The notes beneath the pieces are model-generated. The model was not told the DNA's origin. It did not search any database and saw nothing but the letters and a program-made list of their open reading frames with translations. Shown here piece after piece: positions 23,758 through 35,515 of a stretch of DNA of 64,000 nt. Position numbers and translations under genes: made by a program. Position 1 is the first letter of the stretch; each line of letters begins with the position of its first letter. The DNA lies in the NCBI GenBank assembly GCA_033032865.1, contig JAWHQI010000079.1, positions 8,622,501-8,686,500 on the forward strand. The letters run 5' to 3'. The DNA is from Dactylorhiza incarnata. Its lineage: Eukaryota > Streptophyta > Magnoliopsida > Asparagales > Orchidaceae.

Positions 23758-25009
23758 CATAACCTAGCCCAGTTTTTGCACCACCATGCCTTTGGTTGGC
23801 CAAAATCATATCAAGATTTTTCTGGCCAACACCAAATTTTTCTATAGCTAAGTTAAGGTCATGGATTTAGGCTTATAATGCAAAATTTTCACTAACTAAA
23901 TTTCCGCATCTATTTGCAAAGTTTTTCTTTTCATTTTCAACATTAGAAAGTAAGAGTTTCAAATTTCTTTCTAAGTCTCTCTTTTGTTTCGAGAGTGATT
24001 CGATATTGGAGAGAGCGTTAGATAGATAGATTTTAAGTTCGCTAGACTTTGCCAAAAGATCATCATTCCTTTGGCAAGACTCCATCTCCTATCCCAAGGC
24101 AAATACTTCCTTATTTAATTTTTGATTTTGTTTTAAAAGGATTTTATTTTTAGTTTTAAGTAGATCAAGATCTTTTAAAGTTTTGCCAAAAGATTTACAA
24201 CTTTTTAAGCATTCGGAATAAAGATCATCATAGTTAGAAGGGATTACCTCAGTGTCGCTTTGGACACTGCACTCGTCATCGGTTGATTCATTACTTTTCC
24301 CCATAAGGCACAAGTTTGCCTCATCCTCATCGCTTGAGCTTGATTCACTTGAGCACCCGGAGGAAGAGTCATCCCATGTTGCAGCTTTTAAGACCTTCTT
24401 CTTCTTGAATCTTGAGTTCTACCTCATGGGTTTTGAGGTTCCCAATGAGGCTCTCAATTTGGAGCCGCCTAAGATCATGCGATTCAGAAATCACTGTCAC
24501 CTTTGGATTGAACTTTGGTGGGAGTGATCGAAGAAGCTTTCTCACCAAGTCGTCGTTTGAAAATGTTTTTCCAAGAATCTTTGAGGCATTGACGATCTTG
24601 GTGAATCGAGTGTACATGACGTCGACGTCCTCATTCGGATCAATCCTGAACCTCTCGAATTCATATTCAAGTTGGAATAGTTTTGAATCTTTGACCTGCG
24701 AGGTACCTTCATGCGTTATTTCTAATAAGTTCCAAATATCATAAGCAGTTTCACATGCACTTACTCTATTAAATTCAGTCCTATCAAGAGCACGGAACAA
24801 AGCATTCATCGCTTTCGCATTATTCTTACACCTAGCCTTATCTCCATCATCCCATATATCCCTAGGTTTTTCCACGGTTACTTCTCCAACAATATATGTA
24901 GGAGAAGAGTATGGAGTTTCAACACATGCCCATACATCTAGATCTAAGTTTATCAAGAAATAACGCATACGCGTTCTCCAGTAATTATAATTAGTTCTAG
25001 TAAACAGCG

Positions 25010-25014
25010 GAGGT
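25010..25014 (+). other. Target site duplication, left copy (GAGGT)
   Basis: GAGGT here and at 37068-37072 flank element S exactly. A 5-bp duplication is normal for copia integrase. Confidence 0.95.
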
Positions 25015-25165
25015 TGTTGGGATCATTGCTCACAATGTCCTAGATTTGGAGAAGTCCATTTCTAAGTCAAAGATATATCTCAGAATGTATTTGATATACT
25101 CTCTAGAATCAATGTGCAGGAGATCAGGTCAGGCAAAATGTTCATGGAATTTATTCAAGTTCAGA

Positions 25166-25608
25166 AGCGTCGAGACATCATACATCGCTCGACGCCTGTG
25201 ACCCAGAAGCGTTGACTCATGTCTACTACTCAAATAGACAAGGTCGCCACTGAAGTTCTGAGACCAAGTTCGGAAGCGTCGAGCCGAGGTGCATTGCTCG
25301 ACGCCTTGGAAAGAGAAGTGTCGACTTAACTTCAGTCAGCTCAGCACCAACTAGAAGTTCTGAGTTCAAGTTAGAAAGCGTCGAGCCAAGTTATATTGCT
25401 CGACGCCTTGGAATTAGAAGTGTTGACTTAACTCTTATCTGCCCAGCATCATTCAGAAGTGTAGAGATATGAAGACAGAGTTAAAAGGCGTCGACTGAGT
25501 GATGATTACTCATCGCCTGAGAAGGAGGAGCTGAGAGCTTCAGTCTAAGGAGTATGCGTCGAGTGTTGCTCGACGCCTAATTGAGAAAGTGTTGACAAAG
25601 ACAGTAAG
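25166..25608 (+). repeat. Tag array, S LTR (GCGTCGA/TCGACGCC type)
   Basis: About ten copies of GCGTCGAG...CTCGACGCCT arranged as spaced inverted pairs (for example AAGCGTCGAGCC and TTGCTCGACGCCTTGG), roughly every 60 bp, upstream of the TATA box at 25750. Confidence 0.85.
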
Positions 25609-26129
25609 CGCTCAACGCCTCTTCTACAGATAGTCTGAACTGAGGAATTTCTTCTACAGCTGGCTGAGCTTCTGTTTCTGATAAAGACCGTTGAAAACAT
25701 AACGTCATGCTGACGTGGAGGATCGTAACTGTAATTGCAGATGGCGGGCTATAAATAGAAGGCATGACCTAAGGGTTATGTAGCTAAGCATTAAAGCAGT
25801 GAAGAAAAGTTTTAAAAGCTATTATCGTTTTCGAGTAAAAGTTTGAGAAAGATTTCTGAGAAGTCATCTTCCCTTTCAGAACCAATCTGATTTGAAGAAT
25901 TCATTCAGCAATCTGGTGCTGATATCTTTTTCTGAAAGGAGGAGGTCAAGAAGGAAGAATCTGTCTTCCTAAGAAGAAGAACAGTCATCACAGCCTGTCG
26001 AATCAAGAAGATCATTTTCTGCTGCTGTTCTATTGAAGGTTTCTATCTGATCATTCAGGCAGATCAAGAAGGCTCAACAATTGCAAACCTGAGTCTAAGT
26101 ATTTGTTACTTTCTTTCTAAATTTCTGTA

Positions 26130-26335
26130 GGATCTGAGTTGTCAGATCTGAGTGTAGGATCTGTCAAGGATCTGAGTTGTAAGATCAGGTGTGATCTGAG
26201 TTGTAGGATTCAGGGGTGAATCTGAGTTGTAAGCCTAGTTATAAAGGCTGAGGTAGGATCTGTGTGATCTGAGATTGTAAGATCCTTTGGTGATCTGAGC
26301 TGTAAGACCTGTTTGTGGTCTGAGATCTGGAGGAG
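26130..26335 (+). repeat. GATCTGAGTTGTAAG repeats in the S leader
   Basis: About ten degenerate copies of GATCTGAGTTGTAAGATC in the transcribed leader downstream of TATA. The units are partly self-complementary around GATC. Confidence 0.85.
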
Positions 26336-26566
26336 TTATAAACCCTATCTAGTACACTACTAGAAGGGTAGAAGGGGGAAAGTGGATTACCCAAGATAAG
26401 GGGAACCACTATAAAAATCTGTGTGTTCTTTTCTGTGGTGTTATTTTTCTTGAAAGCTCTGATCAGATTTATCTAGGTTATGTTCAAGAACTGCAATAAA
26501 TTTAAATAACCTATTCACCCCCCCCCCCTCTAGGTGATTAGCTACCCTTAAATTAAGTCTTTCAAG

Positions 26567-26578
26567 TGGTATCAGAGG
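26567..26578 (+). other. Primer-binding site of S
   Basis: TGGTATCAGAGG, Met-tRNA complementary, two bases after the LTR end. Confidence 0.9.
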
Positions 26579-26645
26579 GAGGTTGTTCAAGAAAAGGTTT
26601 AACAGCCTGAACAAGATCTTCTAAGGATAGATTTCTGAAGTCGTG

Positions 26646-29012
26646 ATGGCTAATTCGGAGGGAAGCAAAGAATTTACATCCTTGAAGCTTCCAATCTGCA
26701 GAAAGGAAAACTTCGGAATTTGGAAAGAAAGGGTCAGACTTTTTATGGAAGCATCTGATCCTCGGATTTACATAACTGTTCTGGAGGGACCTTTTGTTCC
26801 TATGAAAGTTTCATTTACAGACGGAAATATAAAGACTCCAAAAGCCTATTCAGAGATGACAAAAGATGAAGTGATTCTGGCCTCCTTGGATAAGAGAGCT
26901 CAGAACATTATTGTTAGTGCTATTGAAGATTCAACCTTCCAAAATTTAATCCATTGTAAAACTGCCAAAGAAATGTGGGAATCTCTTATCGTTTATATGG
27001 AAGGGACTGAAGAAGTCAGAGATGACAGGAAGTCACTTCTCAATCAGCAATATGAAGCCTTCAGACAAGACAAGAAAGATTCAATTGCAGTCTGCTATGA
27101 AAAATTCTTCAAGATTGTAAATGGTCTAAAAACTTATGGAAGAACTTTCACAGATTATGAGCTGAATGATAAGTTCTTAAGATCACTGAACAAAGAATTG
27201 GATATCAAGATTTGTGCAATCAGAGAAATGGGAAATCTAGGAAACATTCAGCCACAAAATTTATATGGGAAACTATTGTCTCATGAACTTCATCTGAATA
27301 CCAGAAAAGCTGAGGAAGGACACAGCAGGGAAAATCCTATTGCTTTGAAAGCTGAAAGCTCAAAGAAAAGCAAAGAAAGAATGGTATTATCTCCCAGGAT
27401 TCCATCTGAATCAGAAGAATCAGAAACCAGTAATTCTGATTCTGAAATATCAGATGGTGAATTGGCACTCTTTACCAAACAACTAAAAAGAATGTTGAGG
27501 AGAAAACAACACTGGAAAACTAGACCCTCTCAGCTATCCAAATCTAAGAAGCATTCAAATTTGTCAGAGGGATTCAAACAAGACTCCAAGAAGGACAGGT
27601 ATAATTCTAAACACAATAAAATTAATTCAGAAGAAATTGTGTGTTTTGGTTGCAGGAAATCTGGACACATGATTGCTGATTGTCCTTCAAAGAGAAAGAA
27701 CAACAAGAAATCTGATGAAAGAAAGTACAAATCTGACAAAAGACATGAGAAGAGTCTAATAGCCAAAAAGGGCAAGATCACTCTGAGTGATAGTGAATCT
27801 CAATCATCTGACTCAGATAGTGAGGAGGCACTCATAGCTCTGATGGCTGCCAAGGAAAATGAAGACAGTCTAAATGACAGACCTATGATAAAAGCCTCAC
27901 TATCAAGGTCTGATAGTGAAGAGGATGAAGAAGAAAATGCAGGACTCATGGCATTGAGTGATCAAGAAAATCAGGAGACAACTACTGATATAAAGGTACT
28001 TGATAAAACTCCTCTTTCTGATTCTAATTCTGAAACTGAAATAAATTCATTCTCCTCTGATGAAAATGACTCACACTCTAAACTTCATATAGATGAAATC
28101 ATTGAAAAATATCAATTAATTCTCAAAGCACTTAAGAAGTGCAAAGGGAATAATAAAAGGTTGCAAAAAGAATTATCTGAATTAAAGCAAACCAATGTTC
28201 AAAACTCTGAGACAGCTGAGAGGCTGAATCAGACAAGTAAAGAACTTAGCAAGTTAAAAGTCATGTCAATTATTCACATACAAACTTTGAGCACCAAGGA
28301 AAAATTAATAAGAGAACTTGAAGCAAAACTCCTAGCAGAAAGGAAACTTGTGGAAAAGTTCTCACAACCTCAAACTATTCTTCCTATAATAGACACATTC
28401 TCTGCTCAATACAGATGTGGCATAGGATATGATAGGGATGCATATAAAAATTCCAAAATTAATGACAAAGCATCTATAGAACTTTTAAAGCTTAATAGAA
28501 TCATACCCATCACAAACAAGCATGATCAAAAAGGTGTGCATAAGTTTTATAAGGGTGAATGTTCTAATAGCAAAGATGATTTAATTCAGCCCAGTAATAA
28601 TAATGCCAAACCTCTATTTGAATTCAAAGCAAATACTAAATTCAACAGAAAGAATCTAAGACCTGAAGTAAGAATCACTAATAGAAAGAAAACTGAACCA
28701 GTAAAATTCACTAAGACAAATTACATAGCTCCTGTGAATAAGGAAATTAGGCAAAATATGAATCAACATAAAGAAATAAGAAGACCTTCAAGGAGATATA
28801 ATAGATATGAATGCTGGTGCTGTGGTAGAGTTGGACATTTTGCTCTTGATTGTTGGTTCAATCCAACTGCTCCAAGATTCAACTCTGGGAGACTAGTATT
28901 CAGACCTATGGCAAATCTCACAACACCAAGGATTATTCAACAACTAAATGTTCCAGCTCATACTAACAAGGTTCTAGGACCCAACTTGGTGTGGGCTCCT
29001 AAGAAAAGGTAA
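26646..29012 (+). CDS. Gag polyprotein of S
   Basis: Intact 788-residue Gag; ATG 26646 is preferred because the codon before it is GTG. Residues about 10-220 form the copia Gag domain (ICRKENFGIWKERVRLFM; KTAKEMWESL). Ser/Glu/Asp-rich segments follow. The first CCHC knuckle is CFGCRKSGHMIADC (about residue 333). A long coiled coil lies at about 480-570 (EKYQLILKALKKCK). A second knuckle, CWCCGRVGHFALDC, is at about 723, and the end is GPNLVWAPKKR. Two knuckles and a coiled coil are typical of large Sirevirus Gags. The gene forms the particle and packages RNA in the cytoplasm. Pol follows in a different frame just after the stop. Confidence 0.9.
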   Translation: MANSEGSKEFTSLKLPICRKENFGIWKERVRLFMEASDPRIYITVLEGPFVPMKVSFTDGNIKTPKAYSEMTKDEVILASLDKRAQNIIVSAIEDSTFQNLIHCKTAKEMWESLIVYMEGTEEVRDDRKSLLNQQYEAFRQDKKDSIAVCYEKFFKIVNGLKTYGRTFTDYELNDKFLRSLNKELDIKICAIREMGNLGNIQPQNLYGKLLSHELHLNTRKAEEGHSRENPIALKAESSKKSKERMVLSPRIPSESEESETSNSDSEISDGELALFTKQLKRMLRRKQHWKTRPSQLSKSKKHSNLSEGFKQDSKKDRYNSKHNKINSEEIVCFGCRKSGHMIADCPSKRKNNKKSDERKYKSDKRHEKSLIAKKGKITLSDSESQSSDSDSEEALIALMAAKENEDSLNDRPMIKASLSRSDSEEDEEENAGLMALSDQENQETTTDIKVLDKTPLSDSNSETEINSFSSDENDSHSKLHIDEIIEKYQLILKALKKCKGNNKRLQKELSELKQTNVQNSETAERLNQTSKELSKLKVMSIIHIQTLSTKEKLIRELEAKLLAERKLVEKFSQPQTILPIIDTFSAQYRCGIGYDRDAYKNSKINDKASIELLKLNRIIPITNKHDQKGVHKFYKGECSNSKDDLIQPSNNNAKPLFEFKANTKFNRKNLRPEVRITNRKKTEPVKFTKTNYIAPVNKEIRQNMNQHKEIRRPSRRYNRYECWCCGRVGHFALDCWFNPTAPRFNSGRLVFRPMANLTTPRIIQQLNVPAHTNKVLGPNLVWAPKKR

Positions 29013-32000
29013 ATTCTTTTTGCAGGATTGTCCAAAGACCAATCAGCTTCCAATCTGGTACTTGGACAGTGGGTGCTCTATGCACATGACAGGAACAAAA
29101 AGTCTGCTGAATGATTACTCTCCCATAAGGAATGGACCAAAGGTTATCTTTGGAGGATCTGAAAGAGGTAAAACTAAAGGTTATGGCAATATCTCAAACG
29201 GAATTGTCATCATCACCAATGTTGCTCATGTTGATGGATTGCAACACAATCTCATCAGCATAAGCCAATTATGTGATATTGGGTATGACATTTCATTCCA
29301 CAAGGATAAGTGCTTGATTAAGAAAGAGAATGAGGTAATTCTCTCAGGCACTAGGAGTGGCAATATTTACTGCTTAAATTTCATATGTTCTGATCTAACT
29401 AATTCTATATGCTTAGTAGCAGAAAATAAGATTTCTAGTAGTGTTCAATGGCATAAAAGATTAGCTCACATAAACTATAAGACTATAAATAAGCTCATCT
29501 CAAAATACCTAGTGAGAGGTGGACCTAATTGGAAGTGTGAGCAGGAGGGTCCATGCCATGCTTGTCAAATGGGTAAGCAGACCAAATTTTCATTCAAACC
29601 AATTGCTGAGAAGGATTCCATTAGATGTCTATATCTACTCCACATGGATCTATTTGGACCAATGTCAATCCATAACTTAGGATCTATTTGGACCAATGTC
29701 AATCATACACTTTTGTAATAATTGATGATTATTCCAGATTCACTTGGGTATTCTTCCTCAAACATAAGTCAGACACCTTAGAAATATTTACAAGTTTTGT
29801 AAGGCAAATCACAAATGAAATAGGAAATTATGTAGCCAAAATTAGAAGTGATCATGGGACTGAATTTCAGTCAGGTGCAATGACCAAATTCTGTGAGAAT
29901 CTAGGAATTTCTAAAGAGTTCTCATCTCCTAGAACTCCCCAACAAAATGGGGTTGCTGAGAGAAGAAATAGAACCCTCATTGAAGCTAGCAGGAGTATGC
30001 TGAGTGATTCTTCTCTTCCTGAGTATTTTTGGGCTGAAGCTGTAAATACAGCTTGTCATGTTCAGAATAGGGCTCTTATAAACAAAAGATTGGATAAGAC
30101 TCCATATGAGGTGTTGAAAGGTAGAAAACCTACTTTAGCTTATTTTAAAATATTTGGTAGTAAATGCTTTGTATTAAATAATGGAAAGCATCATCTCACT
30201 AAGTTTGCTGAAAAAGCACATGAGGCAATCTTTGTTGGGTATAGCTCTCAAAGTAGAGCTTATAGAATTTTCAATAAAAAGTCTAATAGGATAGAAGAAT
30301 CTATACATGTTGTATTTGATGAAACCAGCCTTATTCATAAGGATTTGGGAAGTCTATCTAGTTGTGCAGGTTCAACACAGAAATTAAAGGAGCTGAATAT
30401 CAATGAACAACAAAATGAGGATAATGAAGAATCAATTGAGAATACAATTGTATTAAGAGAGGATGAACCTCAAGCAGAAGACAATTATGAAGAACCTACT
30501 GCTGCTGAAGAACCACCTCATCCAGAACCTCTAGAAGAACCTACTCAAACAGATGCACCAAATTCTCAAAGGAGAAATGAAAAGTGGAGGATTGCAACCA
30601 AACATCTTAAGGATCATCCAAAGGAACAGATCATAGGAAATCCAAATGGTGGTGTGCAAACCAGAAGAGGAAACTCAATACATGAGGCCTTGCACCACAG
30701 TTTTATTTCCAAAATAGAACCTAAGAAGTTTGATGAAGCAAATAAAGACTCTTCATGGATATCAGCTATGCAGGAAGAGTTAAATCAATTTGAAAGATGC
30801 AAAGTCTGGATATTGGTCCCAAGACCAAAGAGACATAAAGTCATAGGAACCAAATGGGTATTCAGGAATAAGCTAGATGAGAATGGTGTGATCATCAAAA
30901 ACAAAGCTAGGTTGGTTGCTCAAGGATACAGACAGGAAGAAGGCATAGATTTTGATCAAGTGTTTGCTCCTGTGGCAAGATTGGAGGCAATCAGGTTATT
31001 CTTGGCAATTGCAGCTCACACTGGTTTCATAGTCTATCAAATGGATGTGAAGTCAGCATTTCTTAATGGAACAATATTGGAGGAAGTATATGCTGAACAA
31101 CCCCCAGGTTTTATTGACTCTACTCATCCAAATCATGTCTATCTTCTATTAAAAGCATTGTATGGTCTGAAACAGGCACCTAGAGCCTGGTATGAGACAT
31201 TATCTAGATTTCTTATTGAGAACAAATTCTCAAGAGGAAAGATAGATAAGACATTGTTTCTTAGGATAGTTAAAGGTAACATTATTCTAGTACAAATATA
31301 TGTGGATGATATAATATTTGGCTCTACTGATAATAATCTTTGCAAGAGGTTTGCAAACCTTATGCAAGGAAAATTTGAAATGAGCAGCATGGGTGAGCTT
31401 AAATACTTCTTAGGACTCCAAGTGAAACAGTCTGAGGAAGGAATTTTCATTTCTCAGACCAAGTACACAAAAGAAATTCTTAAGAAGTTTGGAATGGAAA
31501 ATTCCTCTGTCATGAAGACACCAATGGCAGCAAATATGTCACTGGACAAGGATGAAAAAGGGAAACCTATTGATGAAACCTTGTACAGAGGCATCATTGG
31601 ATCATTGCTATACCTAACTGCTAGCAGGCCAGACATTATGTTCTCAACATGTGTGTGTGCTAGATATCAAGTGAACCCTAAAGAATCTCACTACACTGCT
31701 GTCAAAAGAATCCTGAGATATCTGAAGGGAACTCTTAATCTTGGCCTTTGGTATCCTAGAAGCAATGATTTTGAACTAATTGGTTTTTCAGATGCAGACT
31801 TTGCAGGATGCAAGGAGGATAGAAAAAGTACATCTGGGACCTGTCAATTTCTTGGCAAAAGATTAATATCTTGGAGTAGCAGGAAGCAGACCAGTGTGGC
31901 TATTTCTACAGCAGAATCTGAGTACATCTCAGCTGGAAACTGCTGTGCTCAGCTACTATGGATTAAACATCAACTCCAAGACTATAAAGTTCAGCTAAGT

Positions 32001-32243
32001 AAATCTCCTCTATTTTGTGATTCAACTACTGCTATTGCTATAGCTAACAATCCTGTATCTCATAGCAGAACTAAACACATAGAAATAAGATATCACTTCA
32101 TTAGAGAACATGTAGAAAATTAAGACATCTCAATTGAATATGTTCCCACTGACAAACAAGTTGCTGACATATTTACTAAACCCTTGGATGAAACCAAATT
32201 CAATAATTTTAAAATTGAATTAGGTATGTTAAAAATGGATTAA
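29013..32243 (+). pseudogene. Pol polyprotein of S, one frameshift and one stop
   Basis: Protease (WYLDSGCSMHMTG, about 29061), GAG-pre-integrase (WHKRLAHINYK, CHACQMGK), integrase core ([32 protein letters not shown]), integrase C-terminus, RT ([36 protein letters not shown] near 31297) and RNase H ([25 protein letters not shown]). At 29646-29704 a 25-base stretch is copied 34 bases downstream in place of the usual GGKSYTF coding, shifting the frame just before the integrase core. A TAA at 32121 truncates the last 40 codons ([13 protein letters not shown]). Otherwise the coding sequence is intact, as expected for a recent copy. Confidence 0.9.
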
Positions 32244-32687
32244 AGTTATTTTAAATTAAATAAATGAAAATATTGATTAAGCCATATAAGGTGAGTGGAG
32301 AAGCCATCTGGCGTCGACAGACAATTCTTGGCGTCGAGAGAAATTATTTAGCGTCGAGAGAAATTATTTAGCGTCGAGAGAAATTATTTAGCGTCGAGAA
32401 GATATTTGGCGTCGAGAAGACACATGGCGTCGACTGAAGATACATGACGTCAAGCGATCTCAACGCCTATGCGAACATAGCTAGGCCGTCTCGACAGGGT
32501 AAAATTGAACCATTGGATCAATCTTGTCAAACAAGTTCAGCCCGCGGCTTCTCATCTTCTTGAATTAGAACTCCTATAAATAAGGAAGTCACTTCGTTAG
32601 CGTATATGCTGTATTTCTCTAAGTTCGAAATTAGCTGACCTAGAAAATCTCTTCATCAATTCCTTCTCTCCTCAATCATCAAAAATA
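32244..32687 (+). promoter_or_regulatory. Pol-accessory spacer of S with tag array and TATA box
   Basis: GCGTCGAC/G tags occur at 32311, 32331, 32351, 32371, 32391, 32409 and 32427, plus inverted CAACGCC at 32461. The middle ones form a tandem repeat of the 20-mer GCGTCGAGAGAAATTATTTA. CTATAAATAAGG (TATA, 32575-32583) lies about 110 bases before the ATG at 32688. Tag and TATA match the LTR promoter of this element, suggesting a separate promoter for the accessory ORF. Promoter activity is inferred. Confidence 0.65.
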
Positions 32688-35161
32688 ATGCCTCCCAAAA
32701 GCAGTGAGTATCTCTATGAAGGAAGTGAGCTTGTTCGAAATGGATTCCAATCAGCTTCTATGGAGATCAAATCAACAATCGAGTTAATCTACAATGCAGG
32801 ACTGGAGTTCGTATTGTCTGAATCAACTCTCATTTGGAAACGAGAGGTATTAGAGCTATATTCTAACATAGTAATTGACTCCGTAAATTCAAAGATTAAG
32901 ACTAGTGTGAATGGCAAGAAGATTAAGATAACTCCATCTAGACTCGCTAAGGCACTGAAACTGTCTAGGTTAAAAATGTACGAAGAAGAGGAAGAGGTGT
33001 CCTCTGAGCAGATTAGACTAGCACAAATTTGGTGCGGAATTGACACGTCAAGAGAAATCCCTGGAAGTATTCTAAGAAAAGGAATGAATCCGAAAGGCAA
33101 ACTGATAACAGATGTGATAGGAAAGGGATTGTTATGCAAGACTGGATCGCATGACAAAATATCCAGAAAAATGTTTATTCTTCTGACAAGGATCATTCAT
33201 TCTCTAAGAACAGATTGGGGAAGAGTTGTGTTTGACAGAATAGTTGAGTGTATCCAGGTACCCAACATGGGTAGGATACTGTCTCTGTATTTAGTAAAAG
33301 TGTCCCCTGACATTTTGAATAATAAACTTGGATCAAAGATAAATCATATGAAGAAAATGGATATGAGAATGATAGAGAGATGGGACAGAATCTTATCTAA
33401 CCCTCCTCCAGCAGATTCTTCTTCCAAGCAGAAGAAAGCAAAGAAGCAAAAGAAGACTAAGGTTTCTTCAAGTTCCTCTAGTACATCCTCCTCCAAGAGA
33501 AAATCCACATCTTCACCAATTCATGATCCAAATCTTACAACATCTGAAGATGTAGAAAAGAACAATGAAAGGGATAGTTCTCTTGTTACTTCTAAGGATG
33601 CAAATGAAAAAGGGGAAGAAGAAAGAGGAAGTCTTCCTTTATCCCCAACTAGATCTGAAGGGGTTCTGCCAAATGAAAAAGAGACTCAAGATGAGACTCC
33701 TGTTCAGCACGATTCCGAACTAAGCAAAGCAGCAATTGAGGGGGAGTCTCAGGATGAGATCCCTGCTCAGGATAAAATTGATTTGATTGAGGGGGAGTCT
33801 CAGGCTGAGATCCCTGATAAAGTAAATCCTGTCATTGAGGCAATGGAGGTGGAAGCAGAGCTTGAAGCAACAAAGAAATCTGCTGAGAAAGTTATTAAGA
33901 TAGAATCCTCTAGCTCTCATATGAGCCAAAGAAATGATTCTTTTCCAGGGAAGTAAGTAGCAAAGGTGTTGACATGGAAAGGGAAATCCATGTGGACCTT
34001 AGTCCTGTTCTACCTCAGCTGGAGGTGTTACTGAATAATCAAAGGAGAATGTTAGAACAATATATTGAGGAAAATAATGATAAAATGAAAAAGGAAGTGG
34101 ATTTTCAAATAAAGTTGGTTAGATTTGAAGTCAATCATCAGATGTCTGCTTTAAGGAAGGAAATGGTAAAGTTCTTTAAGAGAGCTGGTGCTTCAGTCGA
34201 TTATTCAACTGAACAGCTTAATGCCATCAAAGAAGCATCCAAGACTATTAAAGAATCACAAGCCGGAATTACTAAAACAGTGGATGATGTTCAGACAAAC
34301 CAAGGAATACTGAGTAGCAACATGCAAGTTTTGTATAAAGAACAAGTAGCACAAATTCTCACAGGTATAAATAAAATTGAAGCAAGATTACAACAGCATA
34401 ATGCTGATATGTTGGCTAAAATTGGTGAGAGCTCCACAGTTTTAAAAGACCAAGTAAAAATGCATGTAGACACTTTAGATGATCATCTTCTTAAAGTAAA
34501 GAAAAACATTGACAGTGGAGTTCTTTATTTGGAAGGTCAAGTCAGATTTCAGAAAAATATTATAAGAGATCATATTGTTGAAGAAGTCCTAAAGGGGGAG
34601 AGGTCAATGATTCAAGCTAGTTCTGAACATGCTATGTGGACCTCAAACTCTATAAGAGAAACTCTTGGATATCCTACCATAGACTCTGGGAATGATCAAG
34701 TATCTGGGACAGGGCCAATCTCTCTTACTGAGGTTCAAAAGAAGATTGCTCAAATGTATAGTCCTCAGGATAAAGGTACAAGAGAACATTTTCCTAGTGA
34801 GCAAGAAGAATCAAGCAAAAGAAAGTACAGAGAAGAGGTTCAATCAAGAGCTGATTTTGAACGTTGGTCTCCATCTTCCAGAGAATTGATTCTATCAGCA
34901 TGGGAAGCTGTGAAAAATAATCCAGATCAACGAGAAAAGTGGTATTCTGAAGCTGAGTGGTAAAAGCATAGGGCTCAAGAAGATCTAAAGATCAAATTCA
35001 AGGCTGATAAAATGGCTGGGAAAATCCAGGCAGGAGAATTGGAGCCAATCAGGTACTTCCCAAAGCCATTTGGTTATTTCGAAAGGAGAAAGGAAGTTGC
35101 TGCAGCACTCGCCAAAAGAGCCAAAAGAGGAATTGAATTCAAGGATCCTGGGCATTCTTAG
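32688..35161 (+). pseudogene. Accessory ORF ('env-like' position) of S
   Basis: ATG 32688 opens 422 codons, then a frameshift near 33935-33956 moves the reading to 33974-34963, and a TGG-TAA stop there is followed by open frame to 35161, so the ancestral gene had about 820 codons. Residues 1-235 form a globular domain with FYSNI-like LELYSNIVID, VNGKKIKITPSRLAKAL and GKGLLCKTGSHDKIS. A Ser/Lys cluster (KQKKAKKQKKTK) resembles a nuclear localisation signal. Repeated EGESQ (GAG-GGG-GAG) segments follow, then a long coiled coil (33980-34560). No membrane span is seen. It resembles the proteins of B, D and, more distantly, N. Function unknown. Confidence 0.7.
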
Positions 35162-35515
35162 AACTTTAATCTTTACTGTCTATTTCTGATGAATGTAATT
35201 AATATACTTTTGAACAATCCTGGTGAATTTCTGGTGTGATCTATTTTTCATGATTACATATATATATAAATATATATGCCTGTGATGTGATTATGGTTCT
35301 CTTCATGACATATCTTATTCTGAAATGCTTATGTTTTTATGCTTATATGAGATGTTATGTCTGAGAGAATGTCTGTGGATAGAATGTGTTGGTAATTTGA
35401 TTCTACATAGTATGATACTCCTTCTTTTTGATTATCTATATAGAAATTTGTACACATTTTTTTAAGAGAGATATATCATTGACTGAGGTTATGACTTCTT
35501 CAAATAGGGGGAGAT
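35162..35515 (+). other. 3' spacer and polypurine tract of S
   Basis: AT-rich noncoding DNA with an ATATAT run (35260-35276), ending in AAATAGGGGGAGAT (35502-35515) directly before the 3' LTR. Confidence 0.9.

Larger units (their letters stand above)
23441..25014 (-). pseudogene. Gag of H, main part
   Basis: Sirevirus-type Gag read from 25014 down: UBN2 domain (24369-24968, with ALFRALDRTEFNRVSACETA and YEFERFRID), a Glu/Ser-rich stretch with ANLCLMGKS, a coiled coil (23873-24313), the tag-encoded segment at 23713-23757, a good CCHC knuckle CAKCHHFGHTLDTC (about 23570) and a C-terminus ending with IWVPKVSTYSMG. Stops fall at about 24087 and 23870. The N-terminal ~17 codons lie at 37073-37119, beyond inserted element S. 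Removing S and one GAGGT copy brings both parts into one frame. Confidence 0.85.
25015..26564 (+). repeat. 5' LTR of S
   Basis: TGTTGGGATC...GTCTTTCA. GCGTCGA tag array 25166-25608; TATA box TATAAATAG at 25750-25758; GATCTGAG leader repeats 26130-26335; C-tract CACCCCCCCCCCTCTAG (about 26516-26533) near the end. The repeated flanks and PBS fix the ends. Confidence 0.95.

Noticed and set aside
25166..25608. CRISPR-like or bacterial repeat array.
   Set aside because: Motifs are short, degenerate and unevenly spaced, inside plant LTRs defined by TG/CA ends, PBS and target duplications.
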